Shown here: piece by piece, positions 1-6,190 of the stretch
How the letters are laid out: every line of letters begins with the position of its first letter
Numbering within the stretch: the stretch's first letter is position 1
IMG/VR virus record: IMGVR_UViG_3300014913_000030
Location: 1 to 39,802 of that record
Source: a virus
Direction: 5' to 3' (one strand)
DNA: 39,802 nucleotides
Program-made: the position numbers and the translations under genes
The notes under the pieces: generated by a model
What the model was told of the DNA's origin: nothing
Database searches by the model: none
What the model saw: only the letters and a program-made list of their open reading frames with translations

Positions 1-300
1 CACAAGTTGGTGCCCCAGGCCGTCCGTGATCAGTACGTGGCGGACATGGCCAAGCGGTACCCGGAGGTGGACACGGAGGCCATGGTCCGCAAGGTGGAGG
101 CGTGGATGAAACGGAACGTGGCCCGCGGACGGAAACGCACTGGCCTGGGGAACTGGATCGAACGTCAGTGGATCATCACGGAAGCTGAAAAGGCCAGGGC
201 CAGGACTGGAGGCCAGGGTGGGGGGCGTGGTAGGGTGGACAGTCGCACGGCCCAGGTGGGCGGAAAGTCCACCGGGAAGTGGGAGGGGACAACCTCATGA
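1..300 (+). CDS. C-terminal end of a probable replication protein (5' partial)
   Basis: The frame is open from base 1 to the TGA at 298-300, so this is the last ~99 codons of a longer gene. The visible part is basic, has two Trp-containing helices (around WMKRN and NWIERQWI) and ends in a Gly/Arg-rich tail. This resembles the C-terminus of phage replisome organisers (DnaD-like or O-like proteins), which normally sit directly upstream of a helicase loader as here. That role is inference from context; no catalytic motif is visible. The stop overlaps the ATG of the loader (ATGA), implying translational coupling. Confidence 0.6.
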   Translation, partial: HKLVPQAVRDQYVADMAKRYPEVDTEAMVRKVEAWMKRNVARGRKRTGLGNWIERQWIITEAEKARARTGGQGGGRGRVDSRTAQVGGKSTGKWEGTTS

Positions 301-1286
301 GCCACAACAACCCGCCACACGCCACCCCGTTGACGTTCGATGAAATCCAAACCCTCCAGGCCAAGTGGCCACGGGTGATCGCCATGCTGGGTGATCGTAC
401 CAACCAGGTTTGCACTGAATACCTGGACGATCCCCAGTCGGCCTCCTGGCGCACCCATGAACTGAACGTGATGGAGGGATCAATGAAGCTGTGCGAGGGG
501 TGCTCGGGCCTCCCCGATTGCAAACAGCGGGACATCATTGACGGCCTGGAGGGTGCGGACATGGGCTCCGCGATCGTGGGCCACCTGTACGTGCCAGCCG
601 TTCACATGGGATGGATCCAGAAAACGATCCGGACGTGCAAGTATGAAAGGCTCCGGGCTCAGTCGAAGGCGCGGCCGTGGGTAGAAAAACGCCACGCTGA
701 AATGACGTTCAAGGGTTTCATTGTGACGGACGCCAACCGGGCCGCGTTCAACGCTTGCAACAAGTACGTGCGAACCCTGGATGAAAAGATCGCGGAAGGT
801 CGGGGGATCGTGTTGAGTGGTCCCACGGGTGTGGGAAAAACTCACCTGGCCTCCGCCATTTTCCAGAATGCCATGCAACGGATCCAGGTACGTGGATCGT
901 TTGTGGTGGTGCCCGCGTTCCTGGATGAAATCAGATCCAAGTACGGGGACAACCTCAACACGGAGGGCGCGTCCGCGTTCATAGCTGGTGTGGTCAACAC
1001 CAAGCTGTTGGTGTTGGACAACCTGGAGATCCGCAATGTCACCCCATGGGTGATCGATACCCTTTTCAACATCATTGATCACAGGTACCGCAACCTCCTG
1101 GCCACGATCGTGACCACGGGTTGGACCGCTGAACAAATGGCGGAGGTACTAGAAGAAAAGATCCCCTCCCGCCTGGTGCAGTTGTGCGAGTGGTTCCACG
1201 TCAATGAAGTGGACTGGCGCAAGGAGGAGGCCAGGGGGCGCAACCGCAAACGAGGGCCACGGAAGCCGGGCCCCAGCAAAAGTTAA
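297..1286 (+). CDS. DnaC/DnaI-like helicase loader (AAA+ ATPase)
   Basis: 329 residues. An N-terminal zinc knuckle with Cys66, Cys69 and Cys75 in the CxxCxGLxxC arrangement is the signature seen in DnaI-type loaders. A Walker A (GPTGVGKT, 175-182) and a Walker B-like strand (LLVLDN, Asp241) follow, then the helix and TTG-containing sensor region typical of DnaC-family AAA+ domains. The family loads the replicative DnaB helicase onto origin DNA. ATG at 297 was chosen because GGAGGGG lies at 282-288 and because it overlaps the upstream stop. A longer in-frame start at 279 would lack a ribosome-binding site. The Walker B reads D-N where D-E is more usual, as in some loaders. Confidence 0.9.
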   Translation: MSHNNPPHATPLTFDEIQTLQAKWPRVIAMLGDRTNQVCTEYLDDPQSASWRTHELNVMEGSMKLCEGCSGLPDCKQRDIIDGLEGADMGSAIVGHLYVPAVHMGWIQKTIRTCKYERLRAQSKARPWVEKRHAEMTFKGFIVTDANRAAFNACNKYVRTLDEKIAEGRGIVLSGPTGVGKTHLASAIFQNAMQRIQVRGSFVVVPAFLDEIRSKYGDNLNTEGASAFIAGVVNTKLLVLDNLEIRNVTPWVIDTLFNIIDHRYRNLLATIVTTGWTAEQMAEVLEEKIPSRLVQLCEWFHVNEVDWRKEEARGRNRKRGPRKPGPSKS

Positions 1287-1303
1287 ACGAGGAGGCACAG
1301 GAC

Positions 1304-1969
1304 ATGACAGCGAAAAAGAAAAAGGCAACCAAGGTGAAGGGGAAGGCCAAGCGGAAGCCCGCGGCCAAGGTGAAGGGGAAGGCCAAACCCAAGGCCAAGT
1401 CCAAGGGGAAGGCGGACGCCAAGGCCAAGTCCAAGGGCAAACAGCCTCCCACGGATCCCACCCCGATCGATGACAAGTCCAACGGCCCCCGCGTGGTGGC
1501 CACGGTGGTGCTGTGTTCCCAGTGTGGTGAGCCCAACCAGGTGCCCGTCAGTACCACGGCCACCGGGATCAACACCAAGTGCGCCAGGTGCGAAAACCAG
1601 ATCAGGATCAGCGGTGCCAAGCTGGCCAAGCTGCGGGTGGCGCGTGATTCGATCCGGAAGGCGGATCAGATCGCCCTCCTTCCCACCGCCCCGGGCCCAG
1701 GCGGGAAGGGGAAGGGCAAGGGGGACGGCAAACAGCGGAGCCCGGATTACCAGGTGCTCCGGTTCCGTTGCACGGCGGAACAGTGGCCCACGATCCAGAC
1801 TGCCCTGGAGGTGGCCCGCCGGATGTGCAACGAGGAGGGCAAGGATTGGAACGCCAGATCCCTGGAACTGATCTGTGGTGATTTCCTGTCCGGTGCCCCG
1901 GCGGAGGTGGTGGCCCAGGTCCAGGCGGACAAGGGCACCGCCAAGGAGGCCGCGTCCAATGTGTCCTGA
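1304..1969 (+). CDS. Lysine-rich zinc-ribbon protein, possibly DNA-binding
   Basis: 221 residues. The first ~47 residues are a low-complexity Lys/Ala/Gly tract built from repeated KGKAK and KAKSKGK units, like histone H1 or bacterial histone-like tails. A zinc ribbon follows (Cys71, Cys74, Cys93, Cys96), then a second Lys/Gly stretch (~135-142) and a folded-looking C-terminal region (~146-195) with aromatic and helical character. The basic tail suggests nucleic-acid binding, which is inference. The ribosome-binding site is GAGGAGG just upstream. The next gene has a related ribbon (CGEP followed by I/V-P) and overlaps it by 11 nt, suggesting a duplicated ribbon. Confidence 0.75.
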   Translation: MTAKKKKATKVKGKAKRKPAAKVKGKAKPKAKSKGKADAKAKSKGKQPPTDPTPIDDKSNGPRVVATVVLCSQCGEPNQVPVSTTATGINTKCARCENQIRISGAKLAKLRVARDSIRKADQIALLPTAPGPGGKGKGKGDGKQRSPDYQVLRFRCTAEQWPTIQTALEVARRMCNEEGKDWNARSLELICGDFLSGAPAEVVAQVQADKGTAKEAASNVS

Positions 1970-2675
1970 TGACAACACCCCCAACGTGGTGGAGGTCCAG
2001 TGCGCTGGTGGGTGTGGTGAGCCCATCCAGATCCCCCAGCACATGGCGGACATGATCAACCACGGCCAGGCGGAGGCTCCCAAGTGCCTCCCGTGCCTCC
2101 GGGCGGACCGGGCGGCCAAGCTGGGGCCCAGGGGGGTGACACCGCCTCCCGGGTCCAAGCCCGCCCAGGACGCCCAGGAGGTCCGTGAAGCCCCGGCAGT
2201 TCCCGGGGGTGCTGGCACACGTCCGGGCCCCGGTCCGGGCACTGTGGGCCAGCCTGGTGAGCCACAGGGACGCACCAGCCCCACCATGAAGGCACCCGGC
2301 CCGGCACCTACCCACACCACCCTGGTGGTGACCATGCGGAAGCAACACGCGGAACGCGGGAAGCGGGGGGGGCTGGGGTTTACATTCGAGCTTCACCCGT
2401 GTGCCCAGGATCGTGGTGTTCCTGAGTGGCAACACATGGCCCGGTTTGCCCGGGCGGTTGCTGCCCATGCCCGGCAGTTGGCCCCCAAGGGGAGGCGCAC
2501 TGACGTGGGCAAGGGGGAGGGCCTGGGGGTTGCGGAAGGGATCCGCCGTCAAGCGTTGGGGCTGGATCGTGTGATGCACATGGCCAAGGGTGTCATGAAG
2601 GGCGCGGGGGTGATGGACAGGCTCCACAAGTTGCGGAGGGGCAAGGAGGACAAAGGTGGCGGAGGCGGGCGGTAG
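1959..2675 (+). CDS. Zinc-ribbon protein with proline/glycine-rich linker
   Basis: 238 residues starting at ATG 1959, inside the end of the previous gene. The N-terminal ribbon (Cys15, Cys19, Cys43, Cys46) contains CGEPIQIP, close to CGEPNQVP in the upstream protein. A disordered Pro/Gly-rich linker (~60-125) leads to a helical, His/Arg-rich C-terminal region that ends in a Lys/Gly-rich tail. No enzyme motif is visible. Together with the gene before it this looks like a pair of nucleic-acid-associated zinc proteins next to the replication genes. Function unknown. Confidence 0.7.
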   Translation: MCPDDNTPNVVEVQCAGGCGEPIQIPQHMADMINHGQAEAPKCLPCLRADRAAKLGPRGVTPPPGSKPAQDAQEVREAPAVPGGAGTRPGPGPGTVGQPGEPQGRTSPTMKAPGPAPTHTTLVVTMRKQHAERGKRGGLGFTFELHPCAQDRGVPEWQHMARFARAVAAHARQLAPKGRRTDVGKGEGLGVAEGIRRQALGLDRVMHMAKGVMKGAGVMDRLHKLRRGKEDKGGGGGR

Positions 2676-3180
2676 TGATCCCGGAAGGTGGGATCAGGTG
2701 TTGAGGGATGCGGCCCAGGGGACCCCGGCCGCCCAGCGGATCCTTGATCTGATCGCGGAGGTCATGGACACGGTGGGGGCCAACACTGGTGGCGAGTGTA
2801 TGCGGGAACGGTGGCGGGATTACCAGTGCGCCTGGGAGGGGTGTGTGGACGCCCAGCGGAAGATCAAGGCGGGGCAACGTGTGGTGGTGATCGATTCCGC
2901 CAAGGAGGAACCGGAGGCCCACGTCGGGTGTGTGGTTCCATTGCCGGAACTGTGGCCCCGCGTTGCGTCCCTGTTTCCATGGGCCCGCCTGGTGCGAGTG
3001 TGGGACCAGGAGGACGGACCACCAGGGGGGCGGGCGCGGTATGCTCATGTGGTGAGCATGATCCCGATCACGCGGTTGGCGTTCACGCAATCACGGGAGG
3101 GGGATGACACCAGGCTCCAACGTGAGATCGATCAGTTCATGGACGTGATCGCACGGACAGCGGATCAGGGGGTGCAGTAA
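2656..3180 (+). CDS. Hypothetical protein
   Basis: 174 residues from GTG 2656, supported by AAGGAGGA at 2643-2650 and overlapping the previous gene by 20 nt. The N-terminal half is alpha-helical (ILDLIAEVMDTV) with Cys at two positions around CAWEGC. The C-terminal half mixes short strands and a final helix. No family is recognised. Its stop (TAA) shares one base with the next start, so it is co-translated with the downstream membrane protein. Confidence 0.7.
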   Translation: MAEAGGSDPGRWDQVLRDAAQGTPAAQRILDLIAEVMDTVGANTGGECMRERWRDYQCAWEGCVDAQRKIKAGQRVVVIDSAKEEPEAHVGCVVPLPELWPRVASLFPWARLVRVWDQEDGPPGGRARYAHVVSMIPITRLAFTQSREGDDTRLQREIDQFMDVIARTADQGVQ

Positions 3181-3461
3181 TGCCGGGCGCACTCGACGGA
3201 CCGGACGGCAACGGCAACGGAACGATCGGCCTCATGCTGGGCGGGTGCCTGTGGACGGTGCTGTGTGTGGCCGTGTTCATCGGGATCAATTCGGCCCTGG
3301 TGTGGGCCGTCACCCAGTGGGCCCAGTGGGTGGTGATGGAACCGGACGCGGAGGTGGCCCCCGTGGTGTACGCGATCGGTGGGGTGGGCCTCCTGGTGTA
3401 CCAGGGGATCACCGTTTTCTGGATCGTGCTGGGGGTCAACAAGATGATCACCAAGGATTAG
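3180..3461 (+). CDS. Small membrane protein, two transmembrane segments
   Basis: 93 residues: a Gly/Asp/Asn-rich N-terminus, then two hydrophobic segments (~17-45 and ~63-88) separated by an acidic loop (MEPDAEVA), and a short basic tail (NKMITKD). Size and topology would fit a holin, but it lies far from the lysis-type genes at 31.4-33.2 kb and next to replication genes. It is therefore better called an inner-membrane protein of unknown role. It starts in the TAATG overlap with the previous gene. Confidence 0.7.
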   Translation: MPGALDGPDGNGNGTIGLMLGGCLWTVLCVAVFIGINSALVWAVTQWAQWVVMEPDAEVAPVVYAIGGVGLLVYQGITVFWIVLGVNKMITKD

Positions 3462-3484
3462 GCCAAGCAAGAGGAGGACGCGGA

Positions 3485-3826
3485 ATGACTAAGGGACCGG
3501 AGGAGGGGCTGTGGCCGTGGGCGGACAAGTGCCCCGGATGCGATCAGCCTGGACGCCACGGGGTGAGGCTGGGGATCATGCTGGACGGGGAGGAGGTGTT
3601 CCAGGTGGATGTCAACCTGTGTGACTACCACCACCAGGAGGCCAGCGTTCAGGGTGAGAGTGAGGAACGGGACGTGGCGCGGGCGGAGGTGGAGGCGGTG
3701 CTGGGCGATCGATGGGACAACCACGCCAAGCCCGCCATGGATGCCACGATCATTTCCATGGGTGGCGATCCGCTGCCCAAGTGGGAGGAGGCCGTCATGA
3801 CGTGGCCACAGGTGAACCATGGGTGA
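3485..3826 (+). CDS. Small zinc-binding hypothetical protein
   Basis: 113 residues from ATG 3485, 6 nt after a GAGGAGGA ribosome-binding site. Cys16, Cys19, Cys46 and His49 form a likely CCCH zinc site at the N-terminus (CPGC, CDYH). An acidic helix rich in Glu/Arg follows (around EERDVARAEVEAVLGDRW). It overlaps the radical SAM gene by 8 nt and may be a partner, but nothing in the sequence shows that. Function unknown. Confidence 0.7.
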   Translation: MTKGPEEGLWPWADKCPGCDQPGRHGVRLGIMLDGEEVFQVDVNLCDYHHQEASVQGESEERDVARAEVEAVLGDRWDNHAKPAMDATIISMGGDPLPKWEEAVMTWPQVNHG

Positions 3827-4760
3827 GCGGATCCCAGGTGTGGGCAAGCGGGTGACCCTGTTCAACATGGGCATGGACAAGGGGATCAACTGTCCGGCCT
3901 TTCACACGTTGCACTGGGGGCGCGGTTGCCATTTCAGGTGTTCATACTGTTACCTCCAGCGGACGTTCCGGAGGTTGCCTGATGGCAAGGCGTTTCACGA
4001 GTACGATCCCAAGGAGGTGGCGCGTCACGTTGATCAGTGGCTCATGCAACCCCTCCTCCTTCCGGAGCCCACGGCACCCGCAACGCTGAACGCTGGGGAA
4101 CTGGTGGACAGCCTCATGGGCCATTCCAACCTGTTGCCGGGGATCGCTGCCCAGTTCACCAACCACGCCACCAACCCACACCGGAGGGTGTTGGTGTTGC
4201 TCACCAAGGGGGCCAGCGATCGAGCGTTTCAGATCCTCCAGTACGCCCAGGGCGCGGGGTCCGGGCTCATGCCGTACAGCATGGATCGGATCATCCTGTC
4301 CGCCACGCTGAACGCCCCCCAGTTTGTCCACGATCTGGAGGTGGGCACACCCCCGGTGGAACAGCGGCTGGCCATGTTGAAAAAGGTCAAGGAACGATTC
4401 CCGGAGGTGCGGATCAGGGTGAGGATCGATCCCATCCTGGGCGCATACGATCAGGGGTACCAGTGGCTGTGTGATCAGGTGCGTGACCTGGGGCCGGACC
4501 TGGTGACGCTGGGATCGTTCCGCCTGTACCCACAGGATCGTGGGTGGTTCAAGGACGCCAAGGTGTGGGCGTCCATGGGTGAGGCGGACGGGGACGGACG
4601 GCGGAGGCCGGGCAACCGCCTCCGCTGGTTTGTGGACCTGGCGGATCGCCTTGTCGGGATCCGGGTTGGACTGTGCAAGGAACCCAACAGCCTGGTGGCT
4701 GAGTGGGGCGCACGGACCGGACGCACCACGCACCATTGCAACTGTTGGGCGGGCGAATAG
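3819..4760 (+). CDS. Radical SAM protein resembling spore photoproduct lyase
   Basis: 313 residues. The CxxxCxxC cluster-binding motif is Cys37-Cys41-Cys44, followed by YCYL as in the SPL family. The context GCHFRCSYCYLQ, the central region (VRIRVRIDPILG, the barrel strands) and the C-terminal stretch CKEPNSL with a final HCNCW all fit SPL-type radical SAM proteins. SPL itself reverses the thymine dimer 5-thyminyl-5,6-dihydrothymine, using S-adenosylmethionine and a 4Fe-4S cluster. Whether this phage protein repairs DNA or modifies thymine or another substrate cannot be read from sequence. It lies upstream of a caspase-like protein, an HNH nuclease and a DNA methyltransferase, which favours a DNA-related role. 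ATG 3819 overlaps the previous gene. Confidence 0.85.
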   Translation: MGERIPGVGKRVTLFNMGMDKGINCPAFHTLHWGRGCHFRCSYCYLQRTFRRLPDGKAFHEYDPKEVARHVDQWLMQPLLLPEPTAPATLNAGELVDSLMGHSNLLPGIAAQFTNHATNPHRRVLVLLTKGASDRAFQILQYAQGAGSGLMPYSMDRIILSATLNAPQFVHDLEVGTPPVEQRLAMLKKVKERFPEVRIRVRIDPILGAYDQGYQWLCDQVRDLGPDLVTLGSFRLYPQDRGWFKDAKVWASMGEADGDGRRRPGNRLRWFVDLADRLVGIRVGLCKEPNSLVAEWGARTGRTTHHCNCWAGE

Positions 4761-4776
4761 CTCGCGGGAGGTTTCG

Positions 4777-5535
4777 ATGATCGACGCACACAACACGATC
4801 GTGTTTGCACCTGAGTTCAACAGCCACAATAAAAAGGCGGACGCCACCGGGGCCTTTCAACCGGAGGCCCGGCGGTTCATGAAACGCCACGGGATCAGTT
4901 CCGACCTGTACCACCTGATCGACAACACCGGGCGCGGGAAGCCTGGGGGCAAGCCGGGCCCCAAGGACAAGGCCCGCATGAAACGCCAGGTGCTGGAGGC
5001 GATCGATTCCGTTCTACAGGCCAACGTGGAATTGCGGGGCGTGGCGATTTTCTCGCACGGGTACCGCACCGGGATCCAGTTCGGATTCACCAACAAGGAC
5101 GCGGGGGCCCTGGCCTCCTCGATCGCGTGTGCGTCCCACCCCACTGTCCGGGTTCCGCTGTACGCCTGTGACACCGGGCGTGATGCGGATCGCAAACGGG
5201 AGGATGACCTGGAGGCATTCGGCGGGGATGGTGGTTTCGCGGACACCCTCCGGGATGCACTGTGCGTCCAGGCCGCACGGGACAACATGGTGTGGGCGCA
5301 CACCACGGCCGGGCACACCACCAGAAATCCCCACGTGCGTTTGTTCCCCGGCCTGGGATCAGAGTACGGGAACACGGGAGGGTTTTACGTGGTAGCCCGT
5401 TCCAATCGGAAGCTGTGGAACGCCTGGCGCAATGCCCTCCGCGCCAAGGGATCCACCCTCCGGTATGATTTCCCGTTCATGGAGGTGGCTGAGATCCACA
5501 GGTACCTGGCCACGCTGATCGACGGTGGCGCATGA
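4777..5535 (+). CDS. Caspase-fold-like hypothetical protein (possible clan CD His/Cys dyad)
   Basis: 252 residues from ATG 4777 with CGGGAGG upstream. A strand ending in IFSHGY (His94-Gly95) is followed about 36 residues later by a second strand ending in PLYACDTG (Cys131). This hydrophobic-strand/HG and hydrophobic-strand/AC-x-(S/T)G spacing is what clan CD cysteine peptidases (caspases, CHAT, gingipain type) show around the catalytic His and Cys. A conserved-looking HTTAGHTTRNPH segment (~175-186) follows. I infer a caspase-like fold, possibly a peptidase, from motifs only. It could also be a non-catalytic relative. It overlaps the HNH gene by ATGA. Confidence 0.6.
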   Translation: MIDAHNTIVFAPEFNSHNKKADATGAFQPEARRFMKRHGISSDLYHLIDNTGRGKPGGKPGPKDKARMKRQVLEAIDSVLQANVELRGVAIFSHGYRTGIQFGFTNKDAGALASSIACASHPTVRVPLYACDTGRDADRKREDDLEAFGGDGGFADTLRDALCVQAARDNMVWAHTTAGHTTRNPHVRLFPGLGSEYGNTGGFYVVARSNRKLWNAWRNALRAKGSTLRYDFPFMEVAEIHRYLATLIDGGA

Positions 5536-5891
5536 GCGTGAACGGTTCCGCGGAAGCCCTGGCCAGGATGGGAACGGGGATCACGTTCATGACAAAGATC
5601 CGCCCGGCACGGGATCGGGAGTACCTTGATTTTGTGAAGGTGCAACCGTGTTGCCTGTGCGGTGCGGAAGGGCACACGGACCCCCACCACTTTTTCCTCC
5701 CGGGGGACGGTGGGAAGGGACGCAAGCCCAGCGATCACCAGGTGGTCCCGCTGTGTGGTGCTGGTGCGAATAATTGCCACGGCCAGGTCCAGAGGTATCA
5801 GCACACCGCGCAACAGTACGCGGACATGGTGACCATGGGCTGGCGGTTGCTGGTGTGGTGGCTGGACGCCAAGGCGGGGGGCCTGGTGTGA
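5532..5891 (+). CDS. HNH nuclease (Ref/YbcO/DUF968-like)
   Basis: 119 residues. A beta-beta-alpha metal site is visible: Cys40/41 and Cys43 (PCCLCG), DPHHF (His52-His53), VVPLC (Cys75) and NCH (Cys82-His83). This CxxC/DPHH/PLC/CH layout matches the small phage HNH nucleases grouped with Ref, YbcO and DUF968, which cut or nick DNA, often during recombination. The start overlaps the upstream stop (ATGA at 5532). An internal ATG at 5589 would remove only the N-terminal 19 residues. It is followed by a zinc ribbon and the methyltransferase. Confidence 0.8.
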   Translation: MSVNGSAEALARMGTGITFMTKIRPARDREYLDFVKVQPCCLCGAEGHTDPHHFFLPGDGGKGRKPSDHQVVPLCGAGANNCHGQVQRYQHTAQQYADMVTMGWRLLVWWLDAKAGGLV

Positions 5892-6190
5892 CGGATCAGA
5901 TCGGACTGGGGTTTGATACCACCGCGATATACCTCCGGTGTTGGAACTGTGGCCACCAGGCCATGGGCCCCAAGGAACAGATCGGAACTGGTGAGCCCAC
6001 GGAAGCGCACCCAGTCACCCGTCATGGAAGTGGCCTGATCGATCTGTGTGAATGCGGAAGCTGTGGGGCACGTGAAGCCCGGGGGGACGCATACCTCCCC
6101 GGGGACTGGTGGCCCAAGGCGCAACAGTGGATCGACGCCCAGCGGGTTGCTGGAAAGGGTCACATAGTTGCGGACCGGAGGGCCGATTGA
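5888..6190 (+). CDS. Zinc-ribbon hypothetical protein
   Basis: 100 residues from GTG 5888, overlapping the HNH gene by GTGA. Cys18 and Cys21 (CWNCGH) pair with Cys54/56 and Cys59 (CECGSCG) to form a ribbon over nearly the whole protein, followed by a Trp-rich helix (WWPKAQQWIDAQ). It is coupled to the methyltransferase through a TTGA overlap. Function unknown; probably a nucleic-acid or protein adaptor. Confidence 0.7.
   Translation: MTDQIGLGFDTTAIYLRCWNCGHQAMGPKEQIGTGEPTEAHPVTRHGSGLIDLCECGSCGAREARGDAYLPGDWWPKAQQWIDAQRVAGKGHIVADRRAD

Noticed and set aside
1304-1441. Tandem DNA repeat in the KAKGK tract
   Set aside because: The repeat-like sequence follows from Lys/Ala/Gly codon use and is irregular; it is described with the gene instead.
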